A DNA stretch of 64,000 nucleotides, taken from the NCBI RefSeq assembly GCF_015206815.1, contig NZ_JADEXZ010000024.1, forward strand, positions 1 to 64,000, in the 5' to 3' direction. The position numbers were made by a program, and so were the translations under genes. The stretch comes from Fortiea sp. LEGE XX443. Its GTDB lineage: Bacteria > Cyanobacteriota > Cyanobacteriia > Cyanobacteriales > Nostocaceae. Within the stretch, counting starts at the first letter, position 1. Each line of letters begins with the position of its first letter. A model generated the notes under the pieces. The model was not told where the DNA came from. It worked only from the letters and a program-made list of their open reading frames with translations, and did no database searches. Positions 1-7,513 of the stretch are shown here, piece by piece.

Positions 1-67
1 CCAGTTCTTCTTTGGATAACTGGCCCAAACTTTCTTTTTCTAGTTCTTGAGGCAGGTTTTGGTTCAT
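1..67 (-). CDS. Partial transposase-like protein, N-terminal 22 residues only
   Basis: Reading leftwards from an ATG at 67 gives MNQNLPQELEKESLGQLSKE and runs off the window edge. This resembles the short acidic/leucine-rich N-terminus of cyanobacterial IS66-like transposases, which usually continues with a coiled coil. Only 22 codons are visible, so the family is a guess and the element's ends cannot be defined. No terminal inverted repeat was seen in the roughly 95 bases before the next gene. Confidence 0.4.
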   Translation of the reverse strand, partial: MNQNLPQELEKESLGQLSKEEL

Positions 68-163
68 ATTTGTGATACTCCACCTCAACTGTCCCCTTTG
101 TCAATACTCTGTTACCTGAATCCTTACATTTTTTAATCTCTCTACTCTGCGTGACTCTGCGTT

Positions 164-727
164 TTAAAATGCCTCTTGTTGACGGGAATTTGCCTCAACT
201 TTACTCAACCAAATCACTAAATCTTCCGAATGTACTGCGATTTCACTTCCTAAAGTTTTGATATAAAGCAGTCCATCACTAATAGTTAAATCCCTAATAG
301 GATACCACGAATCACGATTCTGAATTAAAAGATCCAACGGAATACCACCTCTTAAAACATTCTTGCGATATTTCCACCAAGCACGCCATAGCAAAACAGA
401 TTTAGTACAGTGCATCTGATAGCCTTTTGGCACTTCGCAATATTTATAGTGATAGAAACCTCTATGATCTATTTCTCCTTTGAGGAGATAATTAGATTCT
501 GCTAGTACCTCATTGATCAATTCCCAATGGGATGACTTAGCTTGAATTAAAAACTCAGGAAATGCGCTATTCAGTTGTGTTGTAGCAATCACGCCTTCAG
601 ACTTAGCTGTTAGTTGATTAGTTTTATAAACTGTTTGTGCTGTTAAAGTAGAGTTGGATAGCAAAACATCTTGTTTCCGAGTAGATTTATCTACAAACTC
701 ACGAATTAAGTCTAGATTAGACAACAT
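164..727 (-). CDS. Conserved-looking hypothetical protein, 187 aa
   Basis: The product is not recognised. It is a soluble protein without signal peptide or membrane segment. The N-terminal third is polar; the middle is rich in aromatic residues (HYKYCE near 94, RAWWKYRKN near 115), and a WYPIRDL stretch near 141 leads to a leucine/isoleucine-rich end. Codon use and the ATG start look like a normal resident gene. It stands alone between a transposase fragment and a MITE-like element, so context gives no clue to its role. Confidence 0.65.
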   Translation of the reverse strand: MLSNLDLIREFVDKSTRKQDVLLSNSTLTAQTVYKTNQLTAKSEGVIATTQLNSAFPEFLIQAKSSHWELINEVLAESNYLLKGEIDHRGFYHYKYCEVPKGYQMHCTKSVLLWRAWWKYRKNVLRGGIPLDLLIQNRDSWYPIRDLTISDGLLYIKTLGSEIAVHSEDLVIWLSKVEANSRQQEAF

Positions 728-880
728 AAAATTACTTGTACTAACTTACTAAATGTGATATCAACCACAACGTTATGTAATTTAGTAGCTACATTAGTCT
801 TTCACAGCAATCTGGATAATCACAAGCGAATTCACAGTAAAAACACAGTTAGTTCAAGTTTTTGTTAATTTTAATAAACT

Positions 881-1044
881 AAAAGCCTATACCTAAAATA
901 TAAGTAGAAAGGTGCAAATAAACCGAACTATGTAACGGAAAGTAAAGTAGGTTGAAAACCTCTTCCCTTCTGCCTTCTGCCCTCTGCCTCCTGCCTTGTC
1001 ATAACGACAATTTTTAACACCGACCTACTTAGGTATAGGCTTTT
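881..1044. mobile_element. MITE-like element, 164 bp, perfect 16-bp terminal inverted repeats
   Basis: AAAAGCCTATACCTAA at 881-896 is the exact reverse complement of the bases at 1029-1044. The interior has no coding capacity and contains a heptamer repeat tract (about 963-998) followed by CGACCTACTT. The same order (inverted end, pyrimidine-rich CTG tract, GCGACCTACTT, inverted end) is seen in the element inside the broken vapC gene at 19470-19581, so the two probably belong to related families. No target-site duplication is obvious. It fills the gap between the genes at 727 and 1063. Confidence 0.6.
963..998. repeat. Short tandem heptamer repeats, CTTCTGC type
   Basis: Degenerate 7-base units (CTTCTGC, CCTCTGC, CTCCTGC) are repeated four to five times in a row. 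The same family recurs at 21507-21536 and, as the complement, near 21310-21350. Heptanucleotide short tandem repeats of this kind are known from heterocystous cyanobacteria. Confidence 0.75.
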
Positions 1045-1062
1045 GTGATCAGCCGTTGAATA

Positions 1063-1869
1063 TTAAATTTTCAAATCTTTAAGAAAAGGTTCAAACACAG
1101 GAGTTAATTCTGAGCGACTAAGGACGAGAGTCGGAAAAGAGCGATCGCTATAATCTTCTCCTACTGTCAACGGAAATGGCTCAGATTTCAAGGATTTCCA
1201 ACTACCACCAGCCGCTTGCACAATTACCCAAGCACCAGCTAAATCCCAAACTTTGGGTGTCGCTTCAATTCCACCTAATACTGCCCCAGTCGCAACTGTA
1301 AGAAAGTTATAACTAGCCACACCCAACATGCGAATTTTGCAGGGAAAGCCTTGTTGGATGACAGATGTACTGCGAGAACAAAGATTAAAAAAGTGGTTAC
1401 TACTGGGAGCATCCGCACTGGTGTGGATAGGATGATTATTGAGAAATGCTCCCGTGGGTGTTGCTAAACCCGATGTACCTGGCCAAAAACCGTGGAAAGT
1501 TTGAGCTAGTGGCGGTACGTGAACATAACCAAAAACAGGCGTACCTTGATACAGCAAACCCAGAGAAATCGACCAGATAGGAATACCACGGGTAAAGTTA
1601 GTTGTCCCATCCAAGGGGTCAATTACCCAGCACCATTCTGTACCGGGAAATGTCTTGTCGGCTTCTTCGCTCAAAATACCATAACCAGAAAAATTAGCGG
1701 CGATCGCATCTCGAATTTCCTGATCAGCCCATTGATCAGCCCTTGTCACCAAACTACCATCAGCTTTTTGTGAAGCTTGCACTTGTCCAAAATCTTGCAT
1801 CAGTTGTTTGCCCACTCTTGCAGTGGTAATGTGGGCAAAATCAAGAACTGTTAACCAAAAATCATTCAT
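1063..1869 (-). CDS. Inositol monophosphatase family protein
   Basis: A 268-residue soluble metal-dependent phosphatase of the IMPase/SuhB/FBPase fold. The metal site is complete: the E-E pair at residues 68-69 (LSEEAD), DPLDGTTNF at 84-92 and WDLAGAW at 209-215. Family members hydrolyse phosphate monoesters such as inositol-1-phosphate, histidinol-phosphate or PAP; the sequence does not tell which. The length is typical. It is transcribed towards the left, about 55 bases after the end of the PucC-like transporter gene, so the two could share a transcript. The spacer contains a short TTCATAC-type heptamer repeat. The substrate is unknown. Confidence 0.88.
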   Translation of the reverse strand: MNDFWLTVLDFAHITTARVGKQLMQDFGQVQASQKADGSLVTRADQWADQEIRDAIAANFSGYGILSEEADKTFPGTEWCWVIDPLDGTTNFTRGIPIWSISLGLLYQGTPVFGYVHVPPLAQTFHGFWPGTSGLATPTGAFLNNHPIHTSADAPSSNHFFNLCSRSTSVIQQGFPCKIRMLGVASYNFLTVATGAVLGGIEATPKVWDLAGAWVIVQAAGGSWKSLKSEPFPLTVGEDYSDRSFPTLVLSRSELTPVFEPFLKDLKI

Positions 1870-1923
1870 TGGAATATGAGGGAATGGGAATGATCATTTC
1901 ATACTTCATACTTCAAACTTCCA

Positions 1924-3357
1924 TCAGTCTAGATCGCTTTCTAAAACAGAGGCGATCGCTTGTTTGGTATTTGTCTGAAATTCTGTGATGTTAACTCTAT
2001 TGAGAAACCAAATCGATACCACCATCCCCACTGCTTCTAGGGCAAAGACCAACCCGTAAGCTAGTTCCAGACTGGGTAGTGTCCTGCGCCCTATATCCAA
2101 GAGTGTACCGCCAATCACCACTGCCATTCCCCTGGAAATAGATTGTGCTAATCCCCATGCGCCAATAAATGTGCCGGCGGCTTCGGCTGCTGTCAAATCC
2201 AGCATCAAGCTAATTGCAGCTGTTGTTAAGAAACCAGTCGCTAAACCGAATAAAACCAAACCCAGTTTCAGAAAAGCTGCATTGGCTGTAAATCCAGAAA
2301 TCCCCAGCAATAATGCACATAATGCCACCAACATACAGCCTAAGCGGGCGCTTTTGCGCTTACCTAAACGTGGCACAATTAAAAAGCCAGCCACAGCGTA
2401 AGCAACCAACAATCCAATACCGTAATAAACGTTTAACTTGGTGCTTTCAGCCAAAGGCATTTTAAACACCTGACCGGCATAAGGTTCTAAAATTGGGTCT
2501 TGCATAAACAAACAAAGTGTCATCACCACCAAAAAGGTGAAAAACAAACCTGTTTGGGGACTGGCTGTTAAAATTTTCCAAGCTGCACCCAGGGTGATAC
2601 TGTCTTCTCGGTTTACTAATGTGGAACGGCTGGCATATTGGGAGTACTTTTTCTCAACGCCCAATGTTGATGCGATCGCCATTCCAAATACAATAGCTGG
2701 GACAATGATAAATAATTGGTTGACTGCTGCTTGCAATGTTTCTGTAGTTGCTTCTGGTGTTAACTGCTTGAGCAAGCTAGAACTAATGATTGCTCCCACA
2801 ATAATCCCTGCCATCAGCATCGACCAAACCACACCCACTACTTTAGAACGGTTATCTTCTTCAGATACATCCACCAACAAAGCAGCAAAGGCTGTACCAC
2901 TAGCGCAAATTGCTAAACCGTACACAGCAAAAATTAAAGATAGCAGCGCAGTCCAGCCTATAGTTTCAGTTGTCCAAACCCAAGCACCAGAAATACTCGC
3001 AACATTATTCAACTGCCACATTACTTGTACAGCTAAAAAAGCCGCGATCGCAAATATGGCTGCACCCACCCACACATAAGCTGTACGATGATAACCCCAC
3101 AACGGTTTAGCATCAGAAATCTGACCAAACCAAATCCGGGAAGGCGACACAAATGCAGGTAAAGCCAACACCACCGCTACCAACGTCGCCGGAATCGCTA
3201 TTTCTTGAATCATGACCCTGTTAAGTACTCCCAGAGTCAAAATGGACATCATGGCCAAACCCATTTGAAATAGGCCAAGCCGAAACATTGTGAGTAAGTT
3301 CACCCTTGACACAGCCAGGGATTTTGCTTTGGTATCGAACACTTCACCGCTTGCCAT
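1924..3357 (-). CDS. PucC-family (BCD) MFS transporter
   Basis: A 477-residue membrane protein with about twelve hydrophobic segments. It looks like the PucC/LhaA branch of the major facilitator superfamily, named for bacteriochlorophyll delivery in purple bacteria. Seen in sequence: a first helix around residues 20-45, the loop PSRIWFGQISDAKPLWGYHR near 72-91, characteristic of this branch, and repeated glycine-rich helices near the C-terminus. Cyanobacterial homologues are thought to act on chlorophyll or chlorophyll-protein assembly in the thylakoid or plasma membrane; the exact cargo is inferred, not shown. It starts with ATG, and the 275 bases upstream are shared with the divergent DUF1902 gene. 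Confidence 0.85.
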   Translation of the reverse strand: MASGEVFDTKAKSLAVSRVNLLTMFRLGLFQMGLAMMSILTLGVLNRVMIQEIAIPATLVAVVLALPAFVSPSRIWFGQISDAKPLWGYHRTAYVWVGAAIFAIAAFLAVQVMWQLNNVASISGAWVWTTETIGWTALLSLIFAVYGLAICASGTAFAALLVDVSEEDNRSKVVGVVWSMLMAGIIVGAIISSSLLKQLTPEATTETLQAAVNQLFIIVPAIVFGMAIASTLGVEKKYSQYASRSTLVNREDSITLGAAWKILTASPQTGLFFTFLVVMTLCLFMQDPILEPYAGQVFKMPLAESTKLNVYYGIGLLVAYAVAGFLIVPRLGKRKSARLGCMLVALCALLLGISGFTANAAFLKLGLVLFGLATGFLTTAAISLMLDLTAAEAAGTFIGAWGLAQSISRGMAVVIGGTLLDIGRRTLPSLELAYGLVFALEAVGMVVSIWFLNRVNITEFQTNTKQAIASVLESDLD

Positions 3358-3632
3358 AGCTACTTTTTCGTATGGTTTATCAAAATAGTCTCTCTTTACT
3401 TAAAGATAAACTGTTTGATCTTCCAAAAAAACCCGTAATTTCAGTGTAGAGTGGGACATAAATAAATCCCCTGTTTAAACTGCTAGATTCTTCACTTAAT
3501 TGTAGAGCAGTGCTTGATTGTATCCATGTTTCTCAAGAGTAGATGGAGTTTTTACCTTATAAATTACTTGCACAAAGCTGAAAGCCGTCATTAAAATTAT
3601 TGACATATAAGCGATAGCTAAAAAAGCAAAGC

Positions 3633-3806
3633 ATGAACACTGTTGTTAGAGTAAGTGCTTTTTGGGATTCTGAAGCTGAGGTTTGGGTAGCTAGTAGTGA
3701 TGATTTACCTGGATTGGTTACGGAAGCTTCTACTATTGAAGTGCTAACGGAAAAGCTCAAAGTGATAATTCCAGAACTTTGTGAGTTAAATCAAGTAGAA
3801 GATTGA
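3633..3806 (+). CDS. DUF1902 small protein (antitoxin-like fold), 57 aa
   Basis: The 57-residue reading frame contains FWDSEAEVWVASSDDLPGLV followed by an EKLKVIIPEL helix. This is the pattern of DUF1902, a HicB-like partial RNase H fold usually found as the antitoxin half of toxin-antitoxin pairs. It ends two bases before the ATG of the acetyltransferase gene, and an alternative TTG start of that gene would overlap it by four bases. Translational coupling is therefore likely. The usual HicA-like partner is missing; the acetyltransferase occupies its place. A function as antitoxin is inferred from the family only. Confidence 0.75.
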   Translation: MNTVVRVSAFWDSEAEVWVASSDDLPGLVTEASTIEVLTEKLKVIIPELCELNQVED

Positions 3807-3808
3807 TT

Positions 3809-4306
3809 ATGTACGTAGAGGTGTTGTCTGCTTCAATTTATGACAAACCACTCATTCAACGGATGATGGAGCTTTATCAGTATGATTTTTCAGAGTTTGA
3901 GGATAAAGAACTCAATGAGCATGGTTATTTTGGATATCCATACTTAGATTATTACTGGGTGGAAGATAATCGCTACCCTTTCATCGTTCGAGGAGACAAA
4001 AAACTTGCTGGATTTGTTTTAGTGAATCAATTCACATACACTCCAGATAGTCAGTATTCAGTAGCAGAATTCTTTATTTTACGAAAATATAGGCATCAAG
4101 GAATTGGTAAGCGGGTTGCCTTTCAAGTTTTTGACCAATTTTGCGGCAAGTGGGAGATTCATCAAATTACTACAAATACAGTCGCTCAAAAATTTTGGCG
4201 TAGTGTTATTGGAGAGTACACAAAAGGTAAATTTACAGAAATATTAATAGATGAGGCTAGGCAACGAACTATTCAATATTTCAACAATAGTAAAAGAATG
4301 CAGTAG
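3809..4306 (+). CDS. GNAT family N-acetyltransferase
   Basis: A 165-residue GNAT-fold protein. The central part has the beta strand AEFFILRKYRHQGIGKRVAF, where R-x-x-G-I-G is the pyrophosphate-binding loop for acetyl-CoA, and a following helix and QKFWR segment end the fold. The substrate is unknown; many family members modify amino acids, ribosomal proteins or aminoglycosides. An in-frame TTG lies six bases upstream (3803) and overlaps the DUF1902 stop; ATG at 3809 is preferred. The tight linkage to DUF1902 suggests co-expression. Whether it acts as a toxin, as GNATs of the TacT type do, is only a hypothesis. Confidence 0.85.
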   Translation: MYVEVLSASIYDKPLIQRMMELYQYDFSEFEDKELNEHGYFGYPYLDYYWVEDNRYPFIVRGDKKLAGFVLVNQFTYTPDSQYSVAEFFILRKYRHQGIGKRVAFQVFDQFCGKWEIHQITTNTVAQKFWRSVIGEYTKGKFTEILIDEARQRTIQYFNNSKRMQ

Positions 4307-4389
4307 TCTTACTATTGAACATTTAAATTCTTTCCTTTCTACAGTTTATGCTCAAATTTATCTGAATCTAGCTATCACAATAATAATTT

Positions 4390-4731
4390 TTAACTAGTAA
4401 GACATACTACACGAATTAACTTACCTGTCAATGATTCCTCTTGAGTAATTGCTTCATTAATTCGAGTTGCCATTCGAGACATATCAGTATCATTCGTACA
4501 AACAATAATACCTGAATGTTCGGATGAGTTTCTATGCAGTTTGATAAAGTCTTGACGATTTAATGTTATGACAGTTCGATTATCACTAATTGCAAAATTT
4601 AACACTTCGTCATCTGGAATACCTAAATTTGCGTTACCAGCTTCTTGTACAGTTAAAACATCATGCCCCATTGTTCGTAACAGTTCACTCACCTTCCTGG
4701 GAAACATTTCATCAGCGTATAAACGCGCCAT
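4390..4731 (-). CDS. DUF5615 PIN-like toxin
   Basis: A 113-residue PIN-like nuclease of the DUF5615 family. The signature is visible: an early acidic YADEMFPRKV (residues 5-14), LRTMGHDVLTVQEAG near 18-32, PDDEVLNFA near 39-47, and TLNRQDF near 56-62. In known modules this protein is the RNase toxin. It begins three bases after the stop codon of the DUF433 gene, the standard antitoxin-toxin order, so the pair is one operon. No lesion is seen; all acidic positions expected of the fold are present. Confidence 0.88.
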   Translation of the reverse strand: MARLYADEMFPRKVSELLRTMGHDVLTVQEAGNANLGIPDDEVLNFAISDNRTVITLNRQDFIKLHRNSSEHSGIIVCTNDTDMSRMATRINEAITQEESLTGKLIRVVCLTS

Positions 4732-4734
4732 GAT

Positions 4735-5061
4735 TTAAGCAACCTCATTAGCGTGAATAGCAGCTTCAATTTCTTCAGGATAAGCATCTGCATATATCCA
4801 AGCATTAACTAAATCAGCTGCACTAATATGAGGATAATCTTGCAAAAGTTGAACTTCGGTAATACCAAGACGACGTGCTTCAACTAATAGCCAAATCGCA
4901 ATACGAGTTCCAGAAATACAAGCTTCTCCACCACAAACACCTGGTGTTTTTGTGATACCTTTTGCCCCAATGTTAATATTTTGAGTTAAAGTTTGAATAA
5001 TTGCAGCCTTCTCTGTTGGAAGTAGTGCTAGGATTTGATTTTCTAGTTCTTGGAAAGTCAT
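4735..5061 (-). CDS. DUF433 antitoxin
   Basis: A 108-residue protein with the DUF433 core KTPGVCGGEACISGTRIAIW (about residues 39-58), a winged-helix antitoxin domain that binds its partner toxin and usually its own promoter. Around 40 extra residues precede the core. LLQDYPHISAADLVNAWIYA forms the second conserved helix pair. It starts with ATG at 5061, and the toxin gene follows with a three-base gap. It is inferred to neutralise the DUF5615 protein and autoregulate the operon. Confidence 0.88.
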   Translation of the reverse strand: MTFQELENQILALLPTEKAAIIQTLTQNINIGAKGITKTPGVCGGEACISGTRIAIWLLVEARRLGITEVQLLQDYPHISAADLVNAWIYADAYPEEIEAAIHANEVA

Positions 5062-5426
5062 ATAGTAACTAGCTCAGTTTGTATTGTAGCTGCTTATATT
5101 GTAGTAGTGGGGTTTTCAAAAATCGCTTTGAGCTATGTGTCCGGTCTCCTATTCGCAGAGAGAAGGCATCACCCAAACCATCACACTGAGTAATAAAAAT
5201 TACTTTTTATAAAACTAAAAAAGATTTTAAAGTAAACTAAAGAGTAATACTTCTTAGAGTTATTATATTGCTCCGTAACTTTATCAAATGTAATCAATTT
5301 ACATAAAAATATCAATGTGAAAAATGTGGTTTTAACTACGTTATTTCATTGAATTAGTAAGATAAGCTTGCCGTATGTATGTCATAAAACTACTGACTTC
5401 AACTACTAACAAAAAAGGCAGAAACC
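5062..5426. other. AT-rich intergenic stretch, nothing recognised
   Basis: These 365 bases separate the divergent DUF433 operon and the small gene at 5427. They must hold both promoters, but no convincing -35/-10 pair, inverted repeat or small reading frame stood out. A short GC-rich segment near 5130-5180 is the only compositional change. Confidence 0.5.
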
Positions 5427-5651
5427 ATGAATAAAGAAGTAGCCAAAGTAATATTATGGGAAGAAAATCAAAAAGATTTTCTCAGAAAGTTCTATGATCT
5501 CCAATTTACTCCCAGAGTAGGAGAGGAAGTTTACCTCAAAAAGGAAAGGTGGAAAGTAACCAGAGTTGAGCATGATGTAGAAGTCAGCGAGATTAATGTC
5601 TACATGGAATTAATCAAAAAACCTAAGCAGGAAAAATCATCTAATTCATAA
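5427..5651 (+). CDS. Small hypothetical protein, 74 aa
   Basis: A charged, lysine- and glutamate-rich 74-residue protein without membrane segment or signal. The part from PRVGEEVYLKKERWKVTRVE (about residues 29-48) looks like a small beta-barrel with alternating strands, as in short cyanobacterial proteins of unknown role. The ATG lies about seven bases after AAAGGCAG, a plausible ribosome binding site. It is not part of an obvious operon. The family is not recognised. Confidence 0.6.
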   Translation: MNKEVAKVILWEENQKDFLRKFYDLQFTPRVGEEVYLKKERWKVTRVEHDVEVSEINVYMELIKKPKQEKSSNS

Positions 5652-5711
5652 ATAAAAGTAAATACATTCAACTATAGCAATCCTATTTGATTTGAGAGAA
5701 TTGCCGCCAGC

Positions 5712-5744
5712 AGATCCCTGATTTTTCAAAAAAGTTGGGGATCT
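5712..5744. repeat. Imperfect 33-bp palindrome (GATCCC type)
   Basis: AGATCCCTGA and TTGGGGATCT form the arms of a hairpin with an AT-rich centre. The sequence and its right flank (CTTGTT) match the perfect palindrome at 55279-55311, so both are copies of one dispersed element. It lies between genes that point away from it or past it and could act as a terminator for the gene at 5427. Confidence 0.6.
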
Positions 5745-5867
5745 TGTTTCTGTGAGTCAAGATTAAAATCTTTATGCAAGCCACAACCTCGCAACCAGAG
5801 TTGCGCGATCGCTCTGTAACGCTACACTATAAAAGTAAAGAAATGTAAATATATAGATATTGCAACT

Positions 5868-6818
5868 GTGGAAACAATCACATTAGGGAAAAATGGTGCG
5901 GCGGTTCCACCTCTGTGCATTGGAACTTGGGCTTGGGGTGATAAACTGTTTTGGAATTATGGTAATGGCTACGATCAGCAACAGTTACAAGCAGCCTTCA
6001 CCGCAGCTTTAGAAGCTGGTGTGACTTTTTTTGACACCGCAGAAATTTACGGAATGGGATTGTCTGAAGAATTTTTAGGGCAATTTATCAAACAAACAAC
6101 CCAACCTGTACAGGTTGCTACGAAATTTAGCCCTCTCCCTTGGCGATTTACAGCCCAATCTATCAGCGATGCTTTAACAGAAAGCCTTAAGCGCTTGCAA
6201 TTACAGAGAATTGAACTGTATCAAGTGCATTGGCCATTTGCTTTCTTTTTAAGCCAAGAAACACTAATGAACACCTTAGCAGATGAGGTGAAGCAGGGAA
6301 GAATTGCCTCAATTGGTGTAAGTAATTACTCTGCAACACAAATGCGTGAAGCACATCAAATATTAGCAGCGAAGGGAGTACCGTTAGCGACAAACCAAGT
6401 ACGTTATTCTTTACTAACTCGTCAAGTAGAAAGCCAAGGTATTATCGCCACCGCTCGTGAGCTTGGTGTCACAATTTTAGCCTATAGTCCTTTAGCTCAA
6501 GGATTACTCACAGGTAAATACACACCTGAAAGTGCTGATAAACCAAGCGGAGCTAGAAGAATAGATTCAAAATTTAGTAAAGAAGGCTTGCAAAAAATTG
6601 CATCAGTGATATTTTTACTACGCAGATTGGGAGAAAAACGCGATCGCACCCCAGCCCAAATTGCGCTCAATTGGTTAATTGCTCAAGGTAATGTCATTCC
6701 CATTGCTGGGGTAAAAACAGCCGAACAAGTAAAACAAAATGCGGGTGCTTTCGGCTGGAAATTAAATAACGATGAAATCGAAGAACTAGAAAAAGCAACT
6801 CGTCCTTGGCTGAATTAA
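5868..6818 (+). CDS. Aldo/keto reductase
   Basis: A 316-residue NAD(P)H-dependent oxidoreductase with the TIM-barrel AKR fold. The catalytic tetrad is complete: D56 and Y61 in FFDTAEIYGMG, K86 in VATKFSP, H121 in YQVHWP. The cofactor-binding GVSNYSA and the C-terminal PIAGVKTAEQ segment are in place. The start is GTG at 5868, which gives the standard METITLG N-terminus. Length and composition are typical of cyanobacterial homologues. The physiological carbonyl substrate is unknown. It is monocistronic, with about 40 bases separating it from the convergent Uma2 gene. Confidence 0.9.
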   Translation: METITLGKNGAAVPPLCIGTWAWGDKLFWNYGNGYDQQQLQAAFTAALEAGVTFFDTAEIYGMGLSEEFLGQFIKQTTQPVQVATKFSPLPWRFTAQSISDALTESLKRLQLQRIELYQVHWPFAFFLSQETLMNTLADEVKQGRIASIGVSNYSATQMREAHQILAAKGVPLATNQVRYSLLTRQVESQGIIATARELGVTILAYSPLAQGLLTGKYTPESADKPSGARRIDSKFSKEGLQKIASVIFLLRRLGEKRDRTPAQIALNWLIAQGNVIPIAGVKTAEQVKQNAGAFGWKLNNDEIEELEKATRPWLN

Positions 6819-6857
6819 CCTTCATGGTCTCTGTATTTAAATGTGCTGTTATCTGGC

Positions 6858-7418
6858 TTATTCAAATACAGGAGGCCACAGTTCTGATACAGTTAACTCC
6901 CAACCAGGGAGTAAATCTGGCAATGTCAATTTATCGTGATTTTTTAAAATTACTGGTGCTTGATTAAGTCGATAAACTTTTAAAATTAATTCGTCAGGGT
7001 CAATCAAGATCCCAACAGTAGACCCCAGTTCTAAAAATAGTTGAATCTTTTGTTCTAATGTCTTAACCCGGTCTGATTTAGATTTAATCTCTACTATCAA
7101 GTCAGGTAATAATTCCACAAAATCGCGCTTGCTAGTCTTGAGTCTGTCAGCACACACAAAAGACACATCAGGAGCGCGGAGATTGCGTTTTTCATGATTA
7201 GTTTCCAAGCTAGGCAGAATAAAACCAGCACTAGAACCAGTAACCCTTCCTAGCTTACGTGGGCGTACCCAATTTGCTAACTGTCGAGCAAATTCTATAC
7301 CTATTTCTTCTGAAATGTAGTCTGATGGCCCCATAACCAAGATGCTACCGTCTACCAGTTCCATTTGCCATTCTGGATGTTCAGCTTGTAGCTGCTCTAA
7401 ATCTGCAATAGTGAACAT
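6858..7418 (-). CDS. Uma2 family endonuclease-like protein (DUF820)
   Basis: A 186-residue member of the very large cyanobacterial Uma2/DUF820 family, which has a PD-(D/E)XK nuclease fold. Visible: the N-terminal HPEWQMELVDGSILVMGPS, the RAPDVSFVCADR strand (residues about 91-102), and the active-site LLPDLIVEIKSKSD (about 113-126), with D and the E-x-K triad intact. Family members occur in dozens of copies per genome; their cellular role is unsettled and some may be remnants of mobile elements. It is convergent with the aldo/keto reductase and stands alone. Confidence 0.88.
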   Translation of the reverse strand: MFTIADLEQLQAEHPEWQMELVDGSILVMGPSDYISEEIGIEFARQLANWVRPRKLGRVTGSSAGFILPSLETNHEKRNLRAPDVSFVCADRLKTSKRDFVELLPDLIVEIKSKSDRVKTLEQKIQLFLELGSTVGILIDPDELILKVYRLNQAPVILKNHDKLTLPDLLPGWELTVSELWPPVFE

Positions 7419-7513
7419 AAAACTATAGAGAATACATCTTTATCTATGTTCCTACAAGCTGATGGAAACTGCTAACTACTTTTGTGAGTTATGAGTCCCT
7501 CAGTACTCAGCAC

